NCBI GenBank assembly: GCA_033675265.1
Contig: JAUJYZ010001088.1
Coordinates: forward strand, 62,001 to 126,000
Direction of reading: 5' to 3'
Length of the DNA stretch: 64,000 nt
Source: Actinostola sp. cb2023
Taxonomy: Eukaryota; Cnidaria; Anthozoa; Actiniaria; Actinostolidae
The notes beneath the pieces were generated by a model. It worked only from the letters and a program-made list of their open reading frames with translations. It had not been told where the DNA came from and did no database searches. Both the position numbers and the translations under genes were made by a program. Positions 37,840 through 50,500 of this stretch are shown here, piece by piece; within the stretch, counting starts at the first letter, position 1, and the number at the start of each line of letters is the position of its first letter.

Positions 37840-40548
37840 TACATTCAAAAACTCATGCATAATTAATGAGCAATTCGTCCAATCAGAAGGATATACCCGG
37901 TAATGCACCGCTTATTAGATATAATGTAGTGAGGATGAAACTTTTTATAAAGTATCATCCTCATTAGTATTTTGTGCGCTTAGAGTGAAAAGTGGCTTTC
38001 AAATTTAAGGACAGGTGAATGAGAAAATCAAGCAAAGTTGGAAATGAAAATATTTCACCCACCTTGAAATTTTGTGTGCAGTTAGACCACCCAGGGGGGT
38101 GCACAAAAACACCCCATGATGGGGTCATCAAATGCATTGTTGCCATAGAAACCGCAATTGTTCCTTCTGGAAAATTCAACTTAAAATGCCCTCCAGTAAA
38201 GGGCAGATGAATGAGGCTCGTTCTCCGGCGCATTTAAACCAATTTCATTCAAATTTGTTCCACAAGCAGGCAACTCTTCTAGTTTAAAAAATGGCCAATC
38301 ACTACAATTCGCTTTGAGTATTCGCTCAGAAAATCAACACTTAACGAGGGGCCATGTTGGTCATTTTGATTGACATGAAAAACAGGCCAAATTATTTGGC
38401 TGATATCTCCTAAAGTACGCTCTTCTAAGATATGATACTTTTATCACAACTTCTATAGGCATTGATGTTTTAAATTCTACAAAAAGTTTTTTTTGGGAAA
38501 ATTATAATTTTACGGTGGGAGTTCGTACCATTTGAGAGAAATGGTCAAAATATGAAAAACTAGTCTTGTTATAGCTCGATTATTTCACTCAAAAACTAAT
38601 TTCATTTACTAAATATCACTATAAAGGCAATTATTATTATCTCCTAAACACATTCAATCCAATTGTTGAAAGTCTGAAGACGCGAAGTCTGAGAAATAAA
38701 AATTAATCAAAGACCTACCTTGCGAATTTGGTCACTTTTCACAATGTCGGTCTAATCGAGGTGATTGTATCCTGATTATTCCACATTCTTGGCCATACAT
38801 GGTGCAGTCACTAACAGGCATGAAAAACCTCTTAAATTACAACTTTAAGATGTCCAGATTAATATAACCTTTGTTTATCCCGCTCACACAAACTGCACAG
38901 CTATCGAAGGACCAAGTTGTACAAGAGCGTAATATTGACGATCACTTCAATCGAAGCAGGAAAATCCCTCCATAGAGCTGCATATATGGTTCAAGCACTT
39001 TGTTACAGACAAAGCAAAACTCATGGTGTATCCTGATTACTGTTATGTGCTGAAATGTTGCCATTAAAACCTTTAAAACGACAAGAAAGAAGTTTCTTGT
39101 TCGTATTGTAAAAACCGGAAATATCACGCGAATGTCAACCGCTGACCGGAAATGAGACCACTTCGAAACAAAATACCCACCAATAAATCAAGAAAGACGT
39201 ATTTTTATCTATCCATTGATTTCAAATATTTAAAAACTCTTTAAGTCGAAACAATAATAATTCGCCTATCTATAATAGTTTCTTGAAACCCGGCCATACA
39301 AATTCAACATATATTTAAGAAGCCCGAATTATTTTCCCCAAACTATACTTTCCAGATATGGAAAGATCTATTCTCCCTTAGTACTTAGAGTGAATATAAT
39401 TTTAATCAGACAACCCGCCGATGCTCAAATAATTATTTCTTTTGAGGTTGTTAATTAGCATATGAAAACACCGACGTGCTATTTTCCCTTGCGAAAATTT
39501 TTCCAATGGCCCAATAAGCGTGAAAATATTGCCAGAGAACAAGGAAGGGTCATATTACAAGTGGAAAGTTTATTTATGATATAGATGGTTTCTTTTACGT
39601 ACGAGGGCAACTTTTGCCCATTTTAGGGTCTTCCGGGCGAGGTTCCGGCCAGGACTCTTCTCTGACGATTATCTCAAAAATAAAATAATATTTTCGAAAA
39701 CAAACTACACAGCAATTGTTATCTAATAATGGCCTATCTATATTCAAAAGAAGAGCGAAAACGATTTTAAGAGCCTTGCCATGATATAGCCATTTTGTTT
39801 GATATTTCTACGGATTGTCTCTTAACTCTGTAGGAGAAATAATGTGTTTTGACTCGCATTTGCACAAGAATCGTGGTGCCGTGCTTTCACTTGCTAAAAG
39901 TACAAAAGAAATGGTAATGTGGTTTACACATATGTTGCTGACCACTTGGGGCATTCAAATGCAGACATGCAGCCTGGTTGAAGTAGTTTGCTATAATACA
40001 AATGTATAGTATTTTCTCAACAATCAAAGACTCAACAGATTTTTCATTCATCCAAGATATATAGTCTGTGGTTTTCATGAGTACAACAAAAGACATACAT
40101 GTATTTATCTATGCTTCTTGGGGTCAATTAGTATAGGAAATAGTACTGTTTTGTACTCTATCTCATTGGATAATTATTATTCATTCAGAAAAGTTTGATA
40201 TAAGATGCAATGAGAAATATATTTTTCACTTTCTAATGTTTTACAAACTTGTAATATTTAAAAAACTTTATTTGAAACTGAAACTGTGCGGATATGATGC
40301 ATTTCAAGTGAATATTTAGAAATGTATTTCTAAACCGAAAGAAAACGATGGTGTACATATTATTGGGAGTACCCCTCCACCTTCCCCACTGGGGGTCTCC
40401 ACATTTCCCCCCAAGTTTTGCAGGCATGGGTATGAGCTAAAGGAAAAAAACATTGGAATCTGCAATGGACTCATCCTCGGAAACCCAGGGGCTGTGAGGG
40501 GAGGGGAGAGGGGAAAAGGAAGGGGAGGAAAAACAGCTCTTCTTAACC
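37840..40548. other. No gene recognised
   Basis: AT-rich sequence with only short unsupported frames. No repeats with clear ends and no RNA gene that I can name. Confidence 0.5.
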
Positions 40549-40570
40549 CCCCCCCCCCCCCCCCCCCCCC
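40549..40570 (+). repeat. Poly-C tract of about 22 bases
   Basis: A run of C follows a G/A-rich segment (GAGGGGAGGGGAGAGG). Length is unreliable in such runs. Confidence 0.85.
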
Positions 40571-42458
40571 GACACACAGCCCTTTGGCTAGCCTAGGAAG
40601 GTATACTCTCCCCTCCCTGCTGGGGCTAGTCACACTTGTAGTTCGTCAAATATTTCTTCCTCTGCGAAATGTAATATATCTAAAGGAAATTCACCGTCCT
40701 CCATTTCCAATGAAAGTAAACCATTCTGTATTCTTGGAAAGGTCTTCGACAGAAACAGAAACTCTTTCGGTTCTAGTTCCATGCCATGTGCCACACTGTG
40801 GCAGACTCGTTCCCAGTCGTTACTTACCGAATAACGGAACGGAAAACCGGACCGGAAAGAAACCGGAAAGCGCGCAAAGGCGCTTGGGAAGGTGGGGCGC
40901 AAAGGCGCACGGGAAGGAGGGAGAAAAAGTAACGACTGGCAGATAACAAATTCAAGATGGCGGCGAGTTTTGGCGCCAAATATTTATCTGTCGAAGAAAG
41001 ACCGTTTCATCGTGCTTTTTTAGCAAAAAACCTTCCCTGTCCTCATGACAAATGTAGTGAAAGTCTGTGTAGTTATTCTAGAGATGGAATTGACCACCAT
41101 TACAGGACTATTCACAAATCACCTATCAGTCAAAGGGATTTCAGCAAGGCCCAAGCTATATTGTTGGAGAAACATTCGGAAGAAACTCTTTTGTGTCTGA
41201 AAAGGCTTTCTGATGAATATAAATCAAAGGTATTTCATGTTATTCGTACGTGATGTGTTAATTTCAGAAGTCGTAGGAATTCAAAACACATACTTCATCA
41301 ATGTTCCATATTTTTCCAGACGAGTGATCATGAAGGCGAATTCAAAGTAGAACACAAAGGGTTTTCCCTCACAATTTATTGCAACAGTGCACAAGAAGCT
41401 GCAAAACAGCTTGGTGTATATCTATACCATAAAGGATGTTTGTCTCCATATGAGAAAGGAAGTGCCTCACAAGTAATTACCGTGAATTCTTTGTCTATTA
41501 ATGCGAAATTCAATTCGTGGTTTCACATGAAATCAAGTGGTGAAGTCGAGATTATTGTGGAATCTTTTTATGTGAAAGTGGTAAGTAAGTCTTATATATA
41601 ATTTAAGTCACATGAACAAGATTACGAAGTACACCTATAAACTGATTTAATGTCTGCTACTATAAATGCATTTCACATTGCCCAATAATACCTGGGAATA
41701 TACTATAATGAAGAGAAACTAATAAGCTACTATTAACACTAATCAATGAGTGTAAGCAAAGAACCAAAGTGCACATTACCAGTAAGTAAATTCTTGTTAG
41801 TGTATGTGGAGCACACTTGGTAAATTTATTTTTATCAAGAAGCTTGGGTTCGACTCCCAAACAAGTATACATATACATAGGTAATTGTGCACTCCAGGTT
41901 TAATGAGATACTATTATAATAGAAATACTAACCCAGAGGGGGTCACAAAAGATCAATAATCTTTCAGTATTTTATAATAATAGAGATTTAACAAATCCTG
42001 GTGACCACCCTTACATAACTAACCAACACTTATTAACCAGTCCTTGTAAACTGCATGAGTGCAATTTGAGCCTTAATGTAAAGCGCATTGACTACATTAC
42101 AACTCTATCTAACTAACAAACAAGAAAACCACAGAGTTAATCAGCAGGAGTTGATGTCTTACATGCAATAATTTTATTTACCATGTGTTCACTCACAGGA
42201 CAATAATAATAATAATAATATGGACTAACTCTTCAGTATTACTACTGTTTGTAAGTTAACTTTGCCACATGCTTTTGATGGATGACTGCAATAAAAAGTA
42301 AGTTAAACTTCTCCTTTTATTTACATTAGAGCGATTTCACTCCACCCGTGAAGTAGATGTGAAATTAGTAGACCTTAATTATTAATTATATTGTTTTATT
42401 TTGTTTCTATTTGACTATTACACATTGACTATTAGATTTTTCACTGATCCTTTCAATA

Positions 42459-42784
42459 GGCGACTTGCAATAAGAGATCACGTGACCCCAATACCCTTAA
42501 ATCAAACATAGTACAAGGGCAAAGTTTCAACTCGTAATGTCTGACACAGGAGAAATGACATTCAAAATAAAATGACAAATTTTAGTAGGATTCGTATAGA
42601 AAAATGCAAGCTTTTCCAAACAAAATCTTAGAAATTTAACGTTCGATTCTATTTTTAATGTCATTTCTACTGTGTCAGACATTATGAGCTGAAACTTCAC
42701 TTTTAGTAATTTTGAGTAATATGTAGCTCACTGCTGTTCGATATAGGGGGGTTGGGGTCATGTGACCTCTTAGTGCAAGTCGCC
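42459..42784. mobile_element. 326-bp MITE in helicase intron
   Basis: Ends GGCGACTTGCA...TGCAAGTCGCC are inverted, with subterminal GATCACGTGACC/GGTCATGTGACC and TAATGTCTGACAC/GTGTCAGACATTA pairs. It lies in the intron 41581-43160. The rest of the intron (41590-42458) holds nothing recognisable. Confidence 0.75.
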
Positions 42785-42797
42785 CATTCTTTTTTAT

Positions 42798-42890
42798 TTT
42801 TTGTACACCCTTGTATTCCAGCCAGGTAGTTTGATAATAATAATAATATTTGTACACCCTTATATTCCAGCCAGGTAGTTTGATAATAAA
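42798..42890 (+). repeat. Direct repeat, about 49-bp unit, twice
   Basis: TTTGTACACCCTTGTATTCC with AGCCAGGTAGTTTGATAATA occurs twice in a row with one substitution. A small stem-loop (GAGTGCAAACCATATGTCCG / CGGACATATGCACTC) follows at 42896-43006. Confidence 0.8.
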
Positions 42891-43841
42891 TTATTGAGTG
42901 CAAACCATATGTCCGTGAAACAGTACTAACTAATTTATTAGTACTAAATAGCACTGATGAAACAATAGAAAACAATAATATTATTGACGGACATATGCAC
43001 TCTACATGGGCCATATTTATTTGAAACAATCTTAATGCAGATTTTTCAACCCCCCAAAAAACTATTTTGGATATTGATTGAAATCTGGATTAATATTGGT
43101 AAATGGAAGATACTGTAAAACCTTGTTTTGTATTTTGTTTTTCTCATTTGTCTGTAATAGAAGTATGTTCCTGACACTACAACTCCATTACAAGAAATCA
43201 CCATTCCCAGTGAAGGCCTCCACGTTCAATTGAGTGATTCAGAAGATATGCCACTGTATGCTCTAAGAAATGTATTTGGCCTTGATGATTTTTAGACCCA
43301 TGCAAAGGGAAGCCATAAAATCTATCACTGACGGTCAAGATTCTTTAATATTGTTGCCTACAGGATCTGGAAAGACTATCTGTTATGCAATCCCAGCATT
43401 GATAATGTCTGGTATTACAATTGTAATAACCCCGTTGTTGGCATTATTAAGTGATCAGGTCAACAAGTTAAGATCGAAAGGAATAAATGCCTGCTACACA
43501 AGGTCCAGCATGTCAGATGAGGAAAATGAGTCTGTTCTTCATGAACTATCACAAAAAGATACCTGTTACAAATTGTTTTATTTAACTCCAGAAGCAGCCA
43601 TCTCAGAACGAATGATGAGACACTTCCAAGAAATGGATAAAGCAGGTGTTTTTGGAAGGATTATAGTTGATGAAGCACACTGTGTAGACACATGGGGATC
43701 AAGCTTCAGACCAGCTTATGCACAACTTAGCTGCTTACGTGCATTCAACAAGCCATATCATGCATTCACTGATACTGCTACATCAAGAACTCAGAGGGTA
43801 ATCATAGAAAGGTTACAAATGGCATCAACAACTATTGTCAA

Positions 43842-44373
43842 TCTTGTAATTGCAGCCAGGATGCATTATATGACATTAAAATTGGTTGTCTCTGGCTTAT
43901 ATATTTGCTAATTAAGCTACAAACGTTTCGATCCTTCCTCGGATCTTCTTCAGTGTAACGATCTTGTTGTAATGCGTATGCTATGCTATTTTTTAAACCT
44001 ACTAGCGCGCGCTGGTGCTAGATCGATCTACGAGAGTTCTATATATTTCTGGAATCCTGACATTCACCAGCTGAATTTCAAAGAAACAAGAATCGTCGAG
44101 ACAGAAAAGAACTACCACCAAAGACTATTTCTGGAATCCTGGCATTCCATAAAAGACCCAAAGTCAAAGAATGACTATGTCAGGATTCCAGAAATATATA
44201 GAACTCTCGTAGATCGATCTAGCACCAGCGCGCGCTAGTAGGTTTAAAAAATAGCATAGCATACGCATTACAACAAGATCGTTACACTGAAGAAGATCCG
44301 AGGAAGGATCGAAACGTTTGTAGCTTAATTAACAAATATATAAGCCAGAGACAACCAATTTTAATGTCATATA
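43842..44373. mobile_element. Penelope-like element fragment in the helicase gene
   Basis: An 11-bp duplication ACTATTGTCAA (43831-43841 and 44374-44384) flanks 532 bases. The insert is a large inverted structure. One arm encodes the C-terminal end of a GIY-YIG/Penelope-type protein (RETRIVETEKNYHQRL, LESWHS, IPEIYRTL), followed by ACTGAAGAAGATCCGAGGAA, the usual tail after this coding end. The inverted copy forms the other arm. It interrupts the helicase between motifs III and IV. Confidence 0.75.
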
Positions 44374-45040
44374 ACTATTGTCAAGTTGCCATCAGAAAGA
44401 AACAATCTCTTTTTTAGGGTTATTCCTAAAATTGATCAGAAATCCAAGGATGACATAGTCACATTAATTACAGAAGACTATACAAATAAATGTGGTATTG
44501 TGTACTGTAGCACACGTAGAGATACAAAGGATATGGCATACCTATTGAAAGTCAAAGGAATCAGTGCCGTTCACTATGATGGAGCACTTGATGATCTGGA
44601 AAAGGAGCATAACTCACGTGCCTGGTTAGATGGCAAAGCAATTGTGATGTGTGCCACAAAAGCCTTTGGAATGGGCATTGATAAGAACGATGTTAGATTT
44701 GTTATTCATCATACCATTCCTGAATCTATGGAGGACTATTTTCAAGAAGCAGGTCGAGCAGGCAGAGATGGATTACCATCTACATGTATTCTTTTGTATA
44801 GGTTTGAGGACAGATCTAAAATCCTCAACTCTATTAGCAGAACAGAAGACCCAAATCATAAACATCTTCAGAAGGATATGTTGGATAGTATTGTGAAATA
44901 CTGCATGCTAAATCATTGCCGCCGAGCTTTCATGTTGTCATATTTTGATGAGACCACTGACATGACTCAACCATGTGGCAATACATGCGATAACTGCCAG
45001 AACCCACAACAGACAGTGCCTAAAGATTATACTGACTTAA

Positions 45041-45497
45041 AGTGCTTATGAAGCTTATTTTTTTATTTTGAAAATCGATTACATATGAAGTGAATAGTGG
45101 GATATTTCAGTATTTTGTGATTTGAGCTTCGCATTTGCGAGTTATAATGGTTTGAAATCGTGATATGCTAATTCGGTGACGTCAAAGAAGGCTTTTGCTG
45201 TAACTTATTTATATTTTTTCAAGTATTGCTCTTTTCTAAAATAGAAAAAAAAGTTCAACATCTTTTATATAAGTTGTAGAATAACTTTTTGCCAGTTTAA
45301 AAATGTCAGTCATTTGCAAAGGGGCGCTTTTGTATAATAAATGATGCCTCCTTTGACGTCACTGAATTACCATATCACGATTTCAAACCTTTATAACTCG
45401 CAAATGCGAAGCTCAAATCACAAAACACTGAAACATCCCACTATTCACTTCATATGTAATCGATTTTCAAAATAAAAAAATAAGCTTCATAAGCACT
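45041..45497. mobile_element. TTAA-flanked hairpin MITE A
   Basis: AGTGCTTATGAAGCTTATTT at the left is mirrored by AAATAAGCTTCATAAGCACT-like sequence at the right. TTAA lies at 45037-45040 and 45498-45501. piggyBac and Kolobok elements use TTAA. It sits in a helicase exon. Confidence 0.85.
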
Positions 45498-45501
45498 TTA
45501 A

Positions 45502-46177
45502 GGTGGTTCCAGCATAATGAATGACCGGTTTGCCGTATTTTTTAACTCGCTCGCTCCGCGTCAATATTGCTTGGATTTTATTATGCTTAACACAAATACT
45601 AATTCAACTATTCTGCTTTTGGAAGGTTTATTCAAAATTATCATTGTAAGCCGCGTTTGTGAATGCCAGCTGATATTCAAACGACACTATTTTCACTAAA
45701 ACTGCTGCCAAGCGTTATTCCCAAGTACGATTTTTTTTAAACTTCGTGAACGACCTTTTAAGGTCCCTAGTAATGTTCTGACGAGGTAAGAAGGAAATTG
45801 ATCGAGCCGAAATCATCAATTCATATTTTTGTTGTCAAAATTTGGACAAATCGGTTGTTACGTGATTTCGGCTCGAACAATTTTTTTCTTACCTCGTCAG
45901 AACATTACTAGCGACCTTAAAAGGCCGTTCACGAAGTTTAAAAAAAATCGTACTTGGGAATAACGCTTGGCAGCAGTTTTAGTGAAAATAGTGTCGTTTG
46001 AATATCAGCTGGCATTCACAAACGCGGCTTACAATGATAATTTTGAATACACCGTCGAAAGGCAGAATAGTTGAATTAGTATTTGTGTTAAGCACAATAA
46101 AATCCAAGCAATATTGACGCGGAGCGAGCGAGTTAAATAAATACGGCAAACCGGTCATTCATTATGCGGGAACCACC
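45502..46177. mobile_element. TTAA-flanked hairpin MITE B, abutting MITE A
   Basis: GGTGGTTCC ... GGAACCACC ends, with arms that pair over most of 676 bases (TGAATGACCGGTTTGCCGTA and its complement near 46150). TTAA at 45498-45501 is shared with MITE A; the other copy is at 46178-46181. Confidence 0.85.
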
Positions 46178-46672
46178 TTAAGCATTCAAGCATTTGACTG
46201 TTTGTTATCTATGAGTACTCAAGCTAGAGTAACTATGAAGCAAGCAGCATTCACCTTAAAGGGATCAAAGAGTAAAAAAGATGTATTAAACAAAAACTTC
46301 CATCTTGTACCACAATATGGTCTTGGAAAGGCCAAGTTAAAATCTGAAGGGCATGCTATCAGGTTATTTCAGTTGCTAATTGTGAATGGATACTTTCGAA
46401 GAAAACTTGAGAGATCACACAGAAAACACCACTGCACCCTTTTTGACATTAACGGAGAAAGCATATCTTGTTAAGAATGGCTCAAGTAAAGTAGTTTTAA
46501 ATTTATGAAATCTAAGGGAAAAATGCAACATCCATGATTTCTCAATCGAGTAAGAGTCTGGGAGTATTTTGAGATGCTTTCACCCCATTTACATTGATGC
46601 TTGATGTCATATTTTTTTAAAAGTCTCATCTAGTATTTTATTGGTGTGAGGGGGTTGTTTTCTTATGAAGTG

Positions 46673-47074
46673 AATTAGCCACTTTAGAAATGAGTGAAGG
46701 ACTGGGAACGAGTTTTAAGAATTAATCTAATTAAGAAATGAACCATCACAAGAAAGAGTATGTCACAATTAGCATTATTACAAAGTTTCACAATGTTTTG
46801 TTAGATATTGAACAAGTAACAGCTTTCCAAACATCGCAAAAATTACAAAGAAATGTATGTTTAGCTTGTCCCGAGTAACCATACATTTACATTTCCTTGT
46901 AATTTTTACAGTTTTTAAATGTCCGCAGTTCAGTTGTTACTTGTTCAAACCCTATCCAACTCCTAAAACTTAATAATTATGATATGCTCGTTCTTGTGAT
47001 GGGGTTATTTTCTTAATTAGATTAATTCTTAAAACTCGTTCCCAGTCCTTCACTCGTTTCTAAAGTGGCTAATT
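46673..47074. repeat. Hairpin repeat between the convergent transposon genes
   Basis: AATTAGCCACTTTAGAAA at the left is mirrored by TTTCTAAAGTGGCTAATT at the right. Both arms contain GGACTGGGAACGAGTTTTAA, whose core CTGGGAACGAG also occurs in the transposon termini. Bases 47075-47546 show nothing recognisable. Confidence 0.75.
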
Positions 47075-47546
47075 AACATTTTGTGGTCATGTTATGTAAA
47101 CAGCCCCCAGACACAGTGCCACTGACACCAATAAAAATATTGTATAAGAACTTTAATCAATTTGTCACCAAAGATTCAAAAGAGTCAAGAATGTATTGAT
47201 ACCAGGAAATAAATAACTTGCTTATATCAACAATGTGAGAAACTCAGGGTTCTCAGTAAGACAGCTGGGCAATTGTATGCTGACACATACATTTTGTCCA
47301 TAAATTTGCACATACATAAAATTTATATTGTGTAGATATAGCATCTCAAAACGTAGGCATTTCTGAAAACAAAGTAGCCCTTTTGTGGCTGTCACTTACT
47401 GAGAACCTTGCAAATACATGTAAGAGATGTTGCATTGTACATTACAATGTCACAATCAGTACCTATGCTTCATCTCGTCCTTCCACTATCCTCATGAAGG
47501 TGACTTTCCTCATTGATGGGAAGCATTCATGCAATTTCTGTACAAA

Positions 47547-50500
47547 TTATCTTTGACTTTTATGGAACCTTTTGTCATAAACAGATATCACTGATTTTGG
47601 AATGGGTTTTGAGGTACCAGGGTCAACTTGAAAAGAAAGGACATCTTTTCTCTCACTGACATACTCAAACATTCCTTCTCTGACACAAAACCACATGCCC
47701 TTCATTTGATCAGGGAAAGGACTCTGTTCTGTATGCTTCGTAGTTGGGTGTACATCAAAACCTTCTTTGGCAGAGTATAAGCGTCGTACATTTCCAATCA
47801 ACTGCACATTAGCCATGATGCGCTGGCATGTTTTAACAGAAGAATGACCTGAATTAATGAAAGGGATATAATAAAAAATGCATGCAATGGTTAACATTCA
47901 AGGTTTTTTCACTTCACTATTCAGACCTCTTTGGCTTGGGCATTATAATGTTTTTCCATATGTCAATAATTCCCCTGAGTATTACATGTACATGTACATT
48001 TAAATGTACTTCATTCTCTGTCGTGAACATTTGAGATGAGACAATAATATGAATAAACTCAAAACCAAGAATCTACTCAGTGGAATGACATGTGGTCTGA
48101 AATGGAGAAGAATTATGCCCAAGCTAAAGATTTCCACATAATGGGCATATCTAGGATTTTTAACTTTGCAGGCCCGTATGAAGCTGATGCACCATAGCAA
48201 CCATTGGTAGAATTCGATAGAACCTGTTTTGTGGGGGTGAAAAAAATATGCAGGCCTGGGACTGAAAGCCTCAGTAGTGGTAGTTTTGCCATCATAATAA
48301 TACATACATGTATACAATAATAATTATTAATAAAAGTTTACCAAAACATTTACTAACACTTACCAGATGCATATTGCTTTAGAGGCCGAACAATGTAGGT
48401 CTCTACAAATTCATCCAGGTCGATGTCAGTTCCATCTTTACCTGATAGGTTGACAGTGGAATTGTTCTTAACCATTTCGCGAAAGGCTAATGGCCAAACT
48501 GCAGTGAAATTAACTACATGAACAAGGGCTTCTGTCCAATAATTCCTGAATTGTAGTTGGGCAAATATAGGGAGTAACATAACCCATACTGTTTCACGAG
48601 CTAATCCTTGGCCAAACCTGGTGGCATCATTAAACAGCTGTAGTAGTGGACCAAACAGTGTGAACATCTCTGCATGATATCTGAAATTTGCATCATCAGA
48701 GCATTCCTTTAAGAATATCTTGAAATTCTCTAACAAGATTGCATTATGGCTGCCATGCTTTCGAAGGCACATCTTCAATGAATCGCCACTGGGGAAATAG
48801 CTAGATGTTTTAAACATCTGAACAGCAGCCATTCCATATGCAATTGAGCCATCTCGTACTGCTTCTTTAATGTGGGCAAGGTTCTGTTCTTGGAACTTTT
48901 TACCACGAAATGCTTCGGTGGTTAGTTTTGGGCGCTTTAGGACTTTGGAGATTAGATGGTGAAACCCTCCCTTTTCTTGAGCCTTGAATGTGGCTTCGCA
49001 CAGATGACCTTTGGCATGCAAATCTCCTGGTATTTCTGCCATCCAACCAAAGGCAGACTGGTCCTTTTGTTTTACACTCCTGTTATTTTTACATGTTCCC
49101 TGGTCTCCAACAACAGCTGTAGGGAATCCACAGAATTGTGACCTCTCATAGCTATACTCATCAGGATTTTCATTGTCAACACGTTGGTCAAGTTCACCTT
49201 CGTCAGTATGATCAGCAGCTTTTACTTGATAGTTGTGTCAATAGATCTTCTAGTGTTCCTTGTTCTCTCAACTTTTCATCGAACACTGATACAGTCATTC
49301 AAATCCATCGCTGTGGCCATTTCGTGTGGACTGGGGATAGATGAAAATGAAAGACCATGGATTACTGCTAAGCTATCTACCAAAACTTTGCACATCTCTG
49401 TCGTTTTTCCCAGTACAGCAAGGTGGAGTGGTGTAACACCACAGCCTTCTTTGATATTTGGGTTAACGCCAACAGCAAGGAGAACTCTAACCATTGAAAC
49501 ATTGTTGCACTCAATAGCATAATGGAGGACAGTTCTGTTGAAATGGTCTGTTTTGGTCTCCCACCACCTGTTGTTGGAGAGACGGTCTATAAGGATGTCA
49601 AGTTCTGTTGCAGAATTTTGTGAATGGATAGCATCCCAGATCAATTGTGTCAGCTTATCACAGGCTTTTTTGAACATCCCATCCTGCTTTTGAAAGTATT
49701 TCTTCTTAATCATAGTTGCAGAGCTTCCTTCTGAACCACGGTCATGTTGCTCATCTTCTTGCTCATCATCATTAATAAGCTCGTTATCTAAATCATCATC
49801 ATCATCAACCTCAGACAGGTTTTGAATACCATCCAATTGTTTGGTAGTATCACAAATTTGTTGTTCCAGTGAGGCCATTTCGTCTCTATGAAGATGAAGT
49901 ATTTTCATGAATTCAAAATGAGCCCTTGCACCTTTTAAGTCAAATGAGTGAGTTTTCTCGTCAAATTCCAGTATTTCATCATTATGACTGCAAGAAATAT
50001 CAAACTCTTTTCCAAATTCCTCAAGAATCGAAGCAGTTCCTGGCAAAGTTGAATTGTCTTCCAAAGACAAAGGCAATATCAGTGTTTTTGTTTTTTTAAC
50101 TGTATTTCTGAGACAGAACACAGATGATACCTCTGATTATGTATGGCTTGGACAATTTCTCAAATTCTTCAAAATTGATGGAAGACAGCCATATGTTGAT
50201 TTCAGCCTCTGTCATCTCCTTAAACTGCTTTGATGCTGGTGGGATGTGGTTCAAGGACAATTTAAGAAGCTTTATATAGTAAGCATCTAAGAAATTAGAC
50301 CAAAGTTGGTTGTGATCAGCCATAGAATCTGAGAAAAAGAAAGATTAATCTACAATTATTAATATCATACATGACGCACATGCATTATTTCATTAAGTCA
50401 AAACTGGTTCAACTTTTACCTAAGGAAATATCATCCACTGTTAACTCAGAGAAATCGATCTGGGAATGGACTGCAGTACTTTCACACTGAAGTAGGTGCT

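Larger units (their letters stand above)
40957..46474 (+). pseudogene. RecQ-family DNA helicase of the transposon, interrupted by three later insertions
   Basis: Exon 1 (40957-41229) starts MAASFGAKYL and has a CPHDKC...HHYRTIH Cys/His site. Exon 2 is about 41322-41580 and exon 3 43161-43255. Exon 4 starts at 43296. Helicase motifs: I LLPTGSGKT, II VDEAHC, III TDTATS, IV VYCSTRRD, V ATKAFGMGIDK, VI QEAGRAGRDG. The zinc-binding part is CMLNHCRR...CGNTCDNC. The winged-helix-like end (GSKSKKDVLN, YGLGKAKLKSEGHAIRLF) ends at 46474. Insertions: 43842-44373 and the pair 45041-45497/45502-46177, each at a coding position where the frame is continuous once they are removed. It unwinds DNA 3'-5'; in the transposon it may aid excision or replication. 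Confidence 0.85.

Noticed and set aside
41848..41868. GGTTCGACTCC, a perfect Pol III B box
   Set aside because: No matching A box or cloverleaf could be found upstream, so it is not reported as a tRNA.
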